In this document: positions 18,101-26,028 of the stretch, in pieces | How positions within the stretch are numbered: the stretch's first letter is position 1 | Layout of the letters: every line of letters starts with the position of its first letter | NCBI GenBank assembly: GCA_029167225.1 | Contig: JARFNK010000027.1 | Location: 1 to 64,000, forward strand | Direction: 5' to 3' | Length of the DNA: 64,000 nucleotides | Origin: Sphingobium arseniciresistens | GTDB taxonomy: Bacteria; Pseudomonadota; Alphaproteobacteria; Sphingomonadales; Sphingomonadaceae | The notes under the pieces: model-generated | Seen by the model: only the letters and a program-made list of their open reading frames with translations | The model's database searches: none | What the model was told of the DNA's origin: nothing | Made by a program: the position numbers and the translations under genes

Positions 18101-19775
18101 CCTGATCGACAGCGGTGCTGATCTCGTCCACCGCGCGGAAGCCGAAATTCTCCAGCACCGGCACCGTGTCCGAAAGCGCCAGCGGTTCCATGCTGTAGAG
18201 CTTCAGCCGCAGGCGGGAGAGGCCATCCTCGTCATTGCGATACAGGCGGACATTGCGCGCGCCGGGACCGGACAGCTGGTGCAGACGGCCGATGTCGAGC
18301 GCTGCTTCGGCCGCTTCGGAGCCGTTGCGATAGCCCATCGGGAAGCCCAGCGCATAGCGCTGCGCGAGCGCGGCGGCGCGGCCGGGCTCCTCATGTTCGG
18401 CCAGCGCCGCCTCGACCGCGGGCAGCCAGCCGCGCACCATCTGCTTGATCTGAACGTCGAGCGGTTCGGCATCGGGCACCACGCCCCCGTCGCGCAGGTC
18501 GAGCGTGATGCGCAGCAGCGCCAGTCCGCCTTCCTCCAGCGCGATCGACCAGCTGAGCACGCGTGATTGTGCTGCGGTGGCCAGCATCGACTGGATGGCG
18601 ACGCGGCGCGCGGTCGATACCTCGTCACGCGGCAGCCAGACGAAGGCATAGAGATGCCGGTCGAGCGCGCTGCGCGCCAGCGCCAGCTTGGGGCGGGGGC
18701 GGTCGCTCAGCGACATGAAGGTCAGCGCCAGATGCTCCAGCGTCTCGCGGTCGAAACCGATGAGCAGGTCATGCGGCATCGCGGCCAGCGCATGCACCAG
18801 CGTCTTGCCGGCATGGCCGGTGGGATTGAAGCCGAATTTCTCCATCAGCGCGCGCAGGCTGGCACGCAGCATCGGCACCTTGTCCGGCGCTGCGGCAAGC
18901 GCGGCGCTGGTCCACATGCCGGCATGAATGGAAAGCGCCACGATCTCGCGGCCCTCTCGCACCGGCAGGATGATGAGGTCGACCAGGACGTGGCGATGCA
19001 CCTTGGACGAGCGGTTCGATTTCATGACGAGCGGCACGCGGCGCCCCTCCTCGAACCAGGTAAAGGCCGCCGCGATGGTGGCCGGCGCCAGCAGGGCGGT
19101 GTCGGGCAGCGAGCAGATGCCCAGCGCCTGGCTGGACTTGCCCGCGCGGTTGCGGCGCTCATGGCCGATCTGGGTCAGATTGCCCGCGAGGAACCAGCGC
19201 AGCAGCGCCGCGCCTTCCTCGTCGGCGACGCCTTCGGCATCGTCGCGCAGCGCCGTCTGCATCGCCGGCCAGTCCCGCACGGCCGCGCGGACATGCTCCA
19301 GCGTCGTTTCCAGCTCGCGCTCCAGCGTGCGGCGCACCTTCGCGTCGGCGCGGTCCGCTTCGATATAGATCATCGATTCGCGGCGGGCGCCGGGGCTGTC
19401 GTCCGGCAGGATCGCCTTCAGCGCGCCCTTGGCGTCGCGCTCGACCGACAGCACCGGATGGATCAGGCGGTGGATGACGAGATCGGCGGCGGACAGGCAG
19501 TTGGCGATGGAATCGACCAGGAAGGGCATGTCGTCATTGACGATGGCGATCCGCATCAGCCGCCCGATCAGGCCCTCGCCTTCGCCCATGCTCTCGATCG
19601 AGATCGCGGCGGCGCCGCTCTGCCGCAACGCGCCAGTGCGGGCGACGAATTCTGCTGCGGCGTCTGCGGCCTTGTCGTCGAAGCCTTCATTCTCGCCGGG
19701 CAGGGCGCCCTGCGTCATCACGGCGCGAAGCGCCTCCACGGCTGCCTTCGCGGGCTTCGCCACCGTTGTCGTCAT
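15120..19775 (-). CDS. NAD-specific glutamate dehydrogenase, large (180-kDa) class
   Basis: A 1,551-residue enzyme of the large NAD-GDH class found in alphaproteobacteria and Streptomyces. It oxidises glutamate to 2-oxoglutarate and ammonia in amino-acid catabolism. The long N-terminal half contains regulatory ACT-like regions. The catalytic core is central, with the substrate-binding lysine in PTGAKGGFFPKQ (Lys796) and downstream nucleotide-binding segments such as PVNVVGCGDMSGDVFGNGM. Its length is close to the family norm. GGCGAGG precedes the ATG. Monocistronic, with its promoter in the AT-richer 19,800-19,930 stretch. Confidence 0.95.
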   Translation of the reverse strand: MTTTVAKPAKAAVEALRAVMTQGALPGENEGFDDKAADAAAEFVARTGALRQSGAAAISIESMGEGEGLIGRLMRIAIVNDDMPFLVDSIANCLSAADLVIHRLIHPVLSVERDAKGALKAILPDDSPGARRESMIYIEADRADAKVRRTLERELETTLEHVRAAVRDWPAMQTALRDDAEGVADEEGAALLRWFLAGNLTQIGHERRNRAGKSSQALGICSLPDTALLAPATIAAAFTWFEEGRRVPLVMKSNRSSKVHRHVLVDLIILPVREGREIVALSIHAGMWTSAALAAAPDKVPMLRASLRALMEKFGFNPTGHAGKTLVHALAAMPHDLLIGFDRETLEHLALTFMSLSDRPRPKLALARSALDRHLYAFVWLPRDEVSTARRVAIQSMLATAAQSRVLSWSIALEEGGLALLRITLDLRDGGVVPDAEPLDVQIKQMVRGWLPAVEAALAEHEEPGRAAALAQRYALGFPMGYRNGSEAAEAALDIGRLHQLSGPGARNVRLYRNDEDGLSRLRLKLYSMEPLALSDTVPVLENFGFRAVDEISTAVDQGALGHIQRYVLDMPGGDAAAVIGRAETVQTAIAMVMAGAAENDHFNELIVTAGLDPRDVVLFRALFRYLRQTGLPYGLATVADTLRREEGIAHALVQLFNALHDPAATGDREAHVAAAQAAIDAGLDSVSAIDEDRILRLLRAVIQATLRTNFFAPAAAEALAFKLDSAKVPGLPAPLPWREIWVYSPRVEGIHLRAGPVARGGLRWSDRRDDFRTEILGLMKAQRVKNAVIVPTGAKGGFFPKQLPSPQVDRDAWLAEGTESYRIFIRSLLSITDNLVKGKVKHPADVVIRDSDDPYFVVAADKGTATFSDVANAIALDHKFWLGDAFASGGSNGYDHKAMGITAKGAWISVQRHFAEMGVDVQSQPVNVVGCGDMSGDVFGNGMLLSQAIRLVAAFDHRHIFFDPDPDPAKSWAERKRMFALPRSSWDDYDKSLISAGGGVFSRALKSIALTPQMQAVLGVEDSEMEPAALISAILKAPADMLWFGGIGTYVKAAGQSHGDVGDPANDRLRINAEQLRVKVVGEGANLGVTQAGRIAFALGGGRINTDFIDNSAGVDCSDNEVNIKIALNKEMVEGRIAFEARNELLVSMTDAVADLVLEDNRLQALGLSIAEAGGATDLASYVRLIETFEESGRLDRAVEGLASNDQLLRRAQDGKGLTRPELAVLLSTAKLALQDAIEHGGLATDESMGAELAAAFPPAMQEREADAIAGHQLRGEIIATKVANRIVNRLGLIHPFELAEEEGCSLGDLANAFLIAERLFGLHQLWDDIDAAEMSEAARLALLGEIASGMRAQIADILRSLPAGTLPRDGAEQLSAGFGTLAEQVDSLLTHEAIRRSGAIIEALTGLGAPEPLVLRTAALFKLDGAVGIARLAARLKVDVIATTRAFTHLGEAVGIDWVQSAAARMEPSDPWERLLISGVARDMQQVRLDLLAQSAGKDIAAFVEDWLADRANRIAQFRALVQRARSAAVPNVAMLAEIAGQARGLLGR

Positions 19776-19880
19776 CGCCTAACCTCGCCAGTTTTCGTTT
19801 TTGCGGCATGTTCGGCCCGGCGACGGAACAGAGCGCCACCGGGAGGGTGCCCTATATGCTCCCGACCGGCGCCGTGCTCA

Positions 19881-19914
19881 ACCTCTATATAGAAAGAAAG
19901 TTACAGGTAGAGGT
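19881..19914. promoter_or_regulatory. possible operator upstream of glutamate dehydrogenase gene
   Basis: Inverted repeat ACCTCTA / TAGAGGT with a 20-base spacer, in the AT-rich upstream region of the NAD-GDH gene. Such a short, widely spaced repeat could be chance; it is recorded because it is the only symmetric element in this control region. Confidence 0.25.
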
Positions 19915-20015
19915 AAGTAAATAACAAGAAATTCCGGGTGTTTCACGACCCGGCCAGCCCTTTTGGGATGTGCCCCGCGGGCCGTCTGGTGGGGCGCAAT
20001 CCCGGTGGGGCTCGA

Positions 20016-21377
20016 TCAGTGCCCCAGCATCGTCACGACGCGGCGCGCCGGGTCGGCATCCGCGGGCAGTGCGGCGACGATGGCCATGCTGCCGTCGGCT
20101 TCACGCCGGGCGACGACCAGGGCCAGACCCTCGGCGTCGGTCTGGATCGCCTCCATGGACAATGGCTGTGCCGATCGCAGGCGGGCGCGGGCGGCAACGG
20201 CGGGGTCGGGGCGAACCGGTCGTTCGGCGCGGCGGGCGGCGCGCTCATCGCGCACCAGCCCTTTGAGGCCGCCGTCATACTGCTCGAGATACACGGCCAT
20301 GCCGCCGCGCTCCATGCCCTGCGCCTGGCCATGGTCCAGCGCGGTCGCATATTCCGTGAGCCGGGTCTTGTCGTATGTCGTGCCGAAGACGAGCTTGGCG
20401 ATCGCCGTCATCGGGCTGCGCGCCTGCACATTGATGCCGCTGTCTTCCAGCAGTTCGGCATAGGCCTCCGGCGCATCCTGCGCGGCCAGTGCGAAATCAT
20501 AGGCGAGGCCGATGGCGCGATAGAGCGCGCTGCGACTGCGCGCGTCGCTGCCCCGTGCATCTTCGGCGCAATCGCGGGCCAATGCCAGCCAGTCCCACAA
20601 GGACGATCCCGCGTCGAGGGTGAAGGCGGCGGCGAAGGCATCTTCCTCCGGCGTGGGATCGGGCATTTCCAGGCCGCTCAGGTCGAGTTCCGGCAGCGTC
20701 GCTTCGGTGTCCGCCATATCCGCCGGACTGTTACCCGCGCCACGCGAGGGGCCATCCGCCCAGATCGGCGTCGGGCTTTTCGAGCGGGGTGCGGAGCGCA
20801 GGGCGCGATCGACCTCCAGCACCAGTTCGTCGGTCAGGGCGCGGCTGGCCACTTCCTTCCAGTTGATGACGCCATAGACGAAGTCGATGGTTTCATCGTC
20901 GGAAGAAAAGGGCATCAATATGCCGCGATACATGATCTCGGCGCCGCGCTGGTTGGTGAACTCGGCTTCGAAACCGATGGGCGCGGCATTGGCGATGATC
21001 TGCAGATAGTGGTCGGTCAGGCGGGTGAGCAGCGATCGCGCGGGCACCTCGCTGATCGTGTCGATATGCCCCTCGATCTCGCATTCCCGGCGCAGTTCGG
21101 TGCCGAGATAGACGATCGACGGATTCTCCACCCCGGAACCGAAATCCAGCAGCACGCTATAGGGACCGAAATCGCCCAGTTCCTCCGGGTTCAGATCCTC
21201 GATGGACGGCAGGGCGCGGCCATGCAGGAGCGATGCCCAGTAATTATAGGCACGCACATGCATGCGGCGCTCATCGGTGGAGATCGACGGCGGCGGCGGC
21301 TCGTCTGTCACGTCGTCGACCGCATAGTCGAAATCATCCTGCCCGCCGGCGGCGTCCTGACCGCGAAGAGTGTCCAT
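20016..21377 (-). CDS. PAS domain protein of unknown function
   Basis: A 453-residue protein. The N-terminal part (about residues 40-165) resembles the PAS_5 sensor fold, with RAYNYWASLLHGRALPSIEDL followed by FGPYSVLLDFGSG. The rest is Asp/Glu-rich and then helical, with no kinase, GGDEF or HTH output domain visible. The ATG at 21375-21377 is preceded by CAGAGGCAACCGGA, and upstream in-frame codons are unlike the family. It may regulate through protein contacts. A terminator is not obvious. The PAS call is moderate. Confidence 0.7.
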   Translation of the reverse strand: MDTLRGQDAAGGQDDFDYAVDDVTDEPPPPSISTDERRMHVRAYNYWASLLHGRALPSIEDLNPEELGDFGPYSVLLDFGSGVENPSIVYLGTELRRECEIEGHIDTISEVPARSLLTRLTDHYLQIIANAAPIGFEAEFTNQRGAEIMYRGILMPFSSDDETIDFVYGVINWKEVASRALTDELVLEVDRALRSAPRSKSPTPIWADGPSRGAGNSPADMADTEATLPELDLSGLEMPDPTPEEDAFAAAFTLDAGSSLWDWLALARDCAEDARGSDARSRSALYRAIGLAYDFALAAQDAPEAYAELLEDSGINVQARSPMTAIAKLVFGTTYDKTRLTEYATALDHGQAQGMERGGMAVYLEQYDGGLKGLVRDERAARRAERPVRPDPAVAARARLRSAQPLSMEAIQTDAEGLALVVARREADGSMAIVAALPADADPARRVVTMLGH

Positions 21378-21580
21378 GTCCGGTTGCCTCTGAAACCCTG
21401 TTGCGCCCTGCATCGCACGCCCATGGTAAAGAGGCGGTAAATATTGCCGGGAAGGCCCGCTTGGCCGGTAACCGGCAACGACAATAAGCCGCGCAAACAG
21501 CCGAAATGCAGGATCCGCGCACATCCGCTTGCCAGCCGGCGCCTCTGCTGGTAAGCGGCCCCCCACGGTTACGCCGGAAC

Positions 21581-21656
21581 GCCGCTTTAGCTCAGTTGGT
21601 AGAGCATCGCATTCGTAATGCGGGGGTCACAGGTTCGAGTCCTGTAAGCGGCACCA
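21581..21656 (+). tRNA. tRNA-Thr (anticodon CGT)
   Basis: A 76-nt cloverleaf with acceptor arms GCCGCTT / AAGCGGC, D arm GCTCAGTTGGTAGAGC, anticodon loop TTCGTAA (CGT, reads ACG), T arm CAGGTTCGAGTCCTG, and an encoded 3' CCA. A putative toxin/immunity cassette follows within 100 bases, so the tRNA 3' end may have served as an integration site. Confidence 0.96.
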
Positions 21657-21676
21657 TTTCCTGAAATGTTCAGAAA
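21657..21676. repeat. inverted/direct repeat next to the tRNA 3' end (possible att remnant)
   Basis: The element contains CTGAA-ATG-TTCAG, a small inverted repeat, directly after the tRNA CCA. The 11-bp CTGAAATGTTC (21661-21671) recurs at 21823-21833. This could be an integrase core-site remnant or chance; no integrase gene is present in the window. Confidence 0.3.
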
Positions 21677-21744
21677 TGCCACACTTACGCTAGCCACCGT
21701 GGGAGCCTAGCCGGGAGCCGTTCGTTCTTATCCACTGAATTGCA

Positions 21745-22407
21745 ATGTTTCGCGTTGCGGAACGTCGCCGGACCAGCAGGGGCAAAACCCCGGCGATCCA
21801 GCTTGACTCGTTGGAGATGTTTCTGAAATGTTCTCGCCTCAAGACAGAGGTGATGCGGCATGATCGAAATGTCAGAAGACGAATGGCGCCGTGCTTGGCC
21901 GCCAATGCCTCGCCGCGTAAGATTGGCCGAGCGACTGGATCGATCGCCTTCAACATCACCTTGGCAGCAGCGCCCGGCGCGGCGCCCGGCAAGGTTTCCG
22001 CTTTGCGCCGCCTTCGCGGGGCAGCGCCGCGCACGCCCCATGATCGGCCGCAGATCGGCTGGGCAAAAGAGAATCTCGGTCGCGACACTCCTGCAAAACT
22101 ATACGATGATTTCGCGACGGGTGCCCGGCTCGGCCAAGCGCCGACGTTGATGCGGACGATGCCGGACGGCTCGAAACGACCGGTGAAGTTCGACGGAATA
22201 CAAAATGAGCATGTTATCGACCGGAAGTGGAAAGTCGTGGAGGCTCCAAACGCGCGAGCCCAGCTATTGCGCCAGTCCGAGGTGCTGGTGCAGCATCGCC
22301 TGATCGGAACATGGGAGGTTCGCAACGCAAAACAAAAGAACGCGGCCCTCAAGCTCTTTCGAAAGATGAACCTCACCAACATCAGAGTCAGGATCGTGAA
22401 GCCATGA
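21745..22407 (+). CDS. orphan polymorphic-toxin C-terminus, restriction-endonuclease-fold nuclease (putative)
   Basis: A 220-residue ORF. The last about 120 residues look like a REase-fold toxin tip of contact-dependent or secreted polymorphic toxins: an entry segment IGWAKENLGRDTPAKLYDDF, then VKFDGIQN and the Asp-x-Lys element VIDRKWKVV, then a Gln-containing helix RAQLLRQSEVLVQH, and a final TWEVRNAKQKNAALKLF. This matches the D...DxK...Q pattern of REase-fold nucleases. The first about 100 residues are Arg/Ala-rich and match nothing I know. No delivery domain is present, so it is probably a displaced or truncated cassette and the true start is unclear. The stop overlaps the next start (ATGA). 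GC is lower than in its neighbours. Confidence 0.55.
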   Translation: MFRVAERRRTSRGKTPAIQLDSLEMFLKCSRLKTEVMRHDRNVRRRMAPCLAANASPRKIGRATGSIAFNITLAAAPGAAPGKVSALRRLRGAAPRTPHDRPQIGWAKENLGRDTPAKLYDDFATGARLGQAPTLMRTMPDGSKRPVKFDGIQNEHVIDRKWKVVEAPNARAQLLRQSEVLVQHRLIGTWEVRNAKQKNAALKLFRKMNLTNIRVRIVKP

Positions 22408-22715
22408 TTGCCACGCAGATAGCGCGAATTATTGCCGACTTCATATTATTCCTAGACATCAATGAGGATGAAACCATCGACGCCGATGGAGCCGTCGAGA
22501 TGATGGAGTGGCTAGGGAGCCGTCTTGACGCGTTGGATAAAAGATTTCTTCGCGAGTTGGTCGACGCTTTCGCAGCGATCGCTCCGGAATATAGCGGTGA
22601 GTCGCAAAAACTGGTGCGTGACATACCGTATGGCTTCTATCTTGAAGAGGCACTCGCCGCCGACGATCCGGTAAGATTGGCCGAATTGGAGGCGCTGCGC
22701 GACGCAAGGGATTGA
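22404..22715 (+). CDS. putative immunity protein for the upstream nuclease toxin
   Basis: A 103-residue acidic protein without signal peptide or membrane helix. It starts inside the toxin stop (ATGA overlap), the usual geometry of toxin-immunity pairs, and shares the lower GC of the toxin tip. Notable segments are LFLDINEDETIDADGAVEMM, which is strongly acidic, and YGFYLEEALAADDPVRLAELE. I do not recognise a named immunity family; the assignment rests on size, charge, overlap and neighbour. It would bind and block the cognate nuclease in the cytoplasm. Confidence 0.55.
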   Translation: MIATQIARIIADFILFLDINEDETIDADGAVEMMEWLGSRLDALDKRFLRELVDAFAAIAPEYSGESQKLVRDIPYGFYLEEALAADDPVRLAELEALRDARD

Positions 22716-23107
22716 ACGTCGGAGGTGCCGGGCGGCGCGGCCGAACGATGACGGGGGCGAGAGTGCGGGCGACCGACGGCAATGGCTCTATGTTGCGCGC
22801 CTACATGTTCTCTGCGGGGGAATGTCGCAGACGATATCGTTGCAGAATCACAGACTGTTGATGGTGATTGGCTGTCTCCGCGCAATGCGACGCCGTCAGG
22901 CCTGCCACCTTGACATCCGACAGGTGACGGATCGGCGCCACTGAGACAATTTTGGCACGGCCCGCGTTCAACGTCGCGCCCGGCGATCCTCCCTCCACTG
23001 AATACGTATGCTGGATTCTGTGCAGAGGGTGGGGTGCCGGACTATTTCCTCCCACGAACCGTCGAAATAGCGGCGGAGGGAGCGCGCATCAGCGCCGGGG
23101 AGGATTT
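22716..23107. promoter_or_regulatory. 392-bp control region of the TonB receptor
   Basis: This interval holds no supported gene. Its recognisable element is the LacI-type site at 22998-23010 and, at the 3' end, GGGGAGGA before the receptor ATG. The first about 200 bases have no clear signal and may belong to the boundary of the acquired toxin patch. Confidence 0.5.
22998..23010. promoter_or_regulatory. LacI-type operator, TonB receptor copy
   Basis: The 13-bp CTGAATACGTATG, centred on the palindrome ATACGTAT, occurs about 100 bases before the TonB receptor start. The identical 13-mer lies between lacI and the amylase gene (27112-27124). Shared presence at both control regions of one sugar locus supports it as the site of the LacI-family regulator. 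Confidence 0.7.
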
Positions 23108-25921
23108 ATGAACACGCCGAAATTGAACCACAGGATGTTGCGTCTGGCGTTGCTGGCCGGCAGCACGCTCGCAATGTCGGCCGTCGCCTCGGCGCAGACG
23201 GTGCCCGCTTCCCCATCGGCCGATGCGCCTGCCGCCGCCCAGCCAGAGGACGAGATCGTCGTCACCGGCATTCGCGCGTCGCTCGCGTCCGCTGCCAAGA
23301 CCAAGCGCGAATCCGTCCTCATCGTCGATTCCATATCCGCCGAAGATGTCGGCAAGCTGCCGGACGTTTCCATTGCCGATTCGCTTGCGCGCCTGCCCGG
23401 CGTCACTGCCCAGCGCCTCGAGGGTCGCGACCAGCGCCTGTCCATCCGCGGCCTTGGCCCCGATTTCTCCACCACGCTGCTCAACGGCCGCGAGCAGGTG
23501 ACGGTCGGCGACAATCGCGGCGTGGAATATGACCAGTATCCGTCCGAATTCTTCCAGAACGTCAATGTCTACAAGAGCGCGGACGCCGCGCTGATCGCTG
23601 CCGGCATTTCCGGCACGGTCGACCTGCGCATGCTGCGCCCGCTCGACCAGCGCGACCGGATCATCGCGGTGTCGCTGCGCGGCCAGATGAACGGCCAGAA
23701 GAAGCTGAACCCGGATGGCGAGCGCTACGGCTATCGCGGATCGGCAACCTATGTCGATCAGTTCGCCGACGACACGCTGGGTATCGCGATCGGCGTCTCC
23801 GCATCGCAGACGCCCTCGCAGAACGAGCGGTTCAACGCCTGGGGCTATCCGACCGACGCCAGTGGCAACCTGATCATCGGCGGCGCCAAGCCCTATGTGC
23901 AATCCAACCTGCTCAAGCGCTATGGCGCGGTCGGCACGATCGAATGGCAGCCCTCGGAGAATTTCCATTCGACCTTCGACGTGCTCTATTCCCATTTCGA
24001 GGAAGAACAGCGGCTGCGCGGCATCGAGTTCCCGCTGGTGTGGGGCACGAACGTCACAACCAGCAACACGACAGTCGAGGATGGCTTCGTCACCGCCGCG
24101 ACCTTCGGCAATGTCTATGGCGTGCAGCGCAACGACTATAACAAGCGCACCGCCAACACGATTTCGCTCGGCTGGAACAACGACATCGTGCTCAGCGACA
24201 GGCTGAAGCTGAACGTCGATGCCAGCTGGTCGCGGGCCAAGCGCACCGACTTCCTGCTCGAAACCTATTCGGGCACCGGCTATCTGCGGTCGGGCACGCC
24301 CGACACGGTGCGGGTGGAGCGCCAGTCGAACGGCGTGTTCAGCATCACGCCCAGCCTCGACTACAGCAACACCAGCATCATCAGCCTGACCGACCCCAAT
24401 GGCTGGGGCTATAACGGCACCACCGCCGTCGTGCAGGCGGGCTTCCTCAACCAGCCCAAGTTCGAGGACGACCTGAAGTCGCTGCGCGCGAACCTTGCCG
24501 GAGAGATCGACAGCGGCCTCCTGCACAGCTGGGAAGTCGGCGCGAACTACAGCCGCCGCAAGAAGACCAGCGCCTACCGCTCCTATTTCCTCTGCCCGGC
24601 GGGCGGCGGCACCGAATGCACGGTGGCGAGCGGCACGCCGACCTCCGCCCCGGTGCCGCAGGAGGCGCTGCTGGGATCGAACGTCTCGCTCGACTATCTG
24701 GGCATTCCCCAGATGCTGACGCTCGATCCGGTCTATCTCTACAATAATGTCCTGAACGCGGCCTATGACAACCGGCCGTCCTCGCTGGTGCGTGACAACA
24801 GCGTGAAGGAGGATGTGTTCACCGGCTATGCCAAGATGAACATCGACGGCGAGCTGGGCGGTAAGCCGCTGAAGGGCGCGATCGGCGTGCAGGTGATCCA
24901 CACCAAGCAGAGCTCGATCGGCACGATTTCCAACTTCACCACCGTCAACGGCGTGCCGACCGTCACCGTGGTGCCGGTGTCGGGCAGCGAGAGCTATACC
25001 AATGTGCTGCCCAGCGCACAGCTCTCGGTCGAGCTGGAGCCCGGCTTCTTCGTGAAGATGGGCGCGGCGCAGACGATGGTGCGCCCGCGCCTCGACCAGG
25101 AGCGGATCAACCAGGAGTTCAACGTCAACCCGTCCAATGTCGGCCTGGGGTCCGATCCGCAGTACAGCCCGTTCAGCTCCAATGGCGGCAACATCGCGCT
25201 GCGCCCCTACCAGTCGACCAATATCGATCTGTCGGTCGAGAAATATTTCACCGGCGGCGGCTATGTCGCGCTGTCGGGCTATTTCAAGAACCTGACCGAT
25301 TTCGTCGATCCCAACAACAATATCGCCTATGATTTCTCGGCGGCGCTCTCCACCCTGTCGCCGGCGGCGCAGCAGATCGTGCTGCAGCAGGGCAGCTATA
25401 TCGGCCTGCTCAAGGCGCCGACCAACAGCGGCAAGGGCACGATCATGGGGGCGGAAGCCACCGCGTCGCTCCCGTTCAAGGCGCTGACGCCGGCGCTCGA
25501 CGGCTTCGGCATCTTCGCCAGCGCCTCTTTTACCAAGAGCGAGGTGAAATACGGCAGCAACCCGACCGAGGCCGTGACGCTGCCGGGCCTGTCCAAATGG
25601 GTGGCGAGCGGTACCGCCTATTATGAGAAGAACGGTTTCCAGGCGCGGGTCAGCTATCGCTATCGCTCCTCCTTCCTGGGCGAGGTCGCGGGCCTCTCCG
25701 CTGCGCCGACCTTCCGCACCGCGAAGGCCGAGGGCATATTGGACGCGCAGATCGGCTATGAGTTCAAGTCCGGTCCGCTGCAGGGGCTTTCGATCCTGCT
25801 GCAGGGCAAGAACCTGACCGACCAGCCCTTCGTTACCTACCAGAATGACGATCCGCGCCAGGTGATCGATTACCAGCGCTATGGCCGGGATTATTATCTG
25901 GGTCTCAGCTACAAATTCTGA
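23108..25921 (+). CDS. TonB-dependent receptor, probably for maltodextrins
   Basis: A 937-residue outer membrane receptor. A signal peptide (hydrophobic core LRLALLAGSTLAMSAVASA) is followed by the TonB box-like DEIVVTGIRASL, then the plug (VGKLPDVSIADSLARLPGV, RLSIRGLGPDFSTTLLNGR) and a beta-barrel ending in YYLGLSYKF with the terminal Phe. This belongs to the sphingomonad/Caulobacter sugar-receptor type. It sits with LacI, amylase, glucosidases and a sugar transporter and shares an operator with them, so alpha-glucan oligosaccharide uptake is inferred. The ATG at 23108 has GGGGAGGA upstream; an earlier in-frame start lacks one. Confidence 0.92.
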   Translation: MNTPKLNHRMLRLALLAGSTLAMSAVASAQTVPASPSADAPAAAQPEDEIVVTGIRASLASAAKTKRESVLIVDSISAEDVGKLPDVSIADSLARLPGVTAQRLEGRDQRLSIRGLGPDFSTTLLNGREQVTVGDNRGVEYDQYPSEFFQNVNVYKSADAALIAAGISGTVDLRMLRPLDQRDRIIAVSLRGQMNGQKKLNPDGERYGYRGSATYVDQFADDTLGIAIGVSASQTPSQNERFNAWGYPTDASGNLIIGGAKPYVQSNLLKRYGAVGTIEWQPSENFHSTFDVLYSHFEEEQRLRGIEFPLVWGTNVTTSNTTVEDGFVTAATFGNVYGVQRNDYNKRTANTISLGWNNDIVLSDRLKLNVDASWSRAKRTDFLLETYSGTGYLRSGTPDTVRVERQSNGVFSITPSLDYSNTSIISLTDPNGWGYNGTTAVVQAGFLNQPKFEDDLKSLRANLAGEIDSGLLHSWEVGANYSRRKKTSAYRSYFLCPAGGGTECTVASGTPTSAPVPQEALLGSNVSLDYLGIPQMLTLDPVYLYNNVLNAAYDNRPSSLVRDNSVKEDVFTGYAKMNIDGELGGKPLKGAIGVQVIHTKQSSIGTISNFTTVNGVPTVTVVPVSGSESYTNVLPSAQLSVELEPGFFVKMGAAQTMVRPRLDQERINQEFNVNPSNVGLGSDPQYSPFSSNGGNIALRPYQSTNIDLSVEKYFTGGGYVALSGYFKNLTDFVDPNNNIAYDFSAALSTLSPAAQQIVLQQGSYIGLLKAPTNSGKGTIMGAEATASLPFKALTPALDGFGIFASASFTKSEVKYGSNPTEAVTLPGLSKWVASGTAYYEKNGFQARVSYRYRSSFLGEVAGLSAAPTFRTAKAEGILDAQIGYEFKSGPLQGLSILLQGKNLTDQPFVTYQNDDPRQVIDYQRYGRDYYLGLSYKF

Positions 25922-25953
25922 CCTGCCTGACTGCACGCAGGCAGTTTCGGAAG

Positions 25954-25989
25954 GGCCGCTGTCGCACCCCCCGGCGACAGCGGCCTTTT
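25954..25989. terminator. rho-independent terminator after the TonB receptor gene
   Basis: 12-bp stem GGCCGCTGTCGC / GCGACAGCGGCC with an 8-base loop, followed by TTTT on the plus strand. It separates the receptor from the convergent lacI gene. Confidence 0.85.
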
Positions 25990-26028
25990 CCATGCGGGTC
26001 TTTTGGAGTGACTGGGGCGATATGCCCG

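Noticed and set aside
21690..22382. A 230-codon minus-strand frame opposite the toxin tip
   Set aside because: Cys/Ser/Arg-rich with no recognisable pattern; the plus frame ends in a coherent nuclease-like domain and overlaps the next gene.
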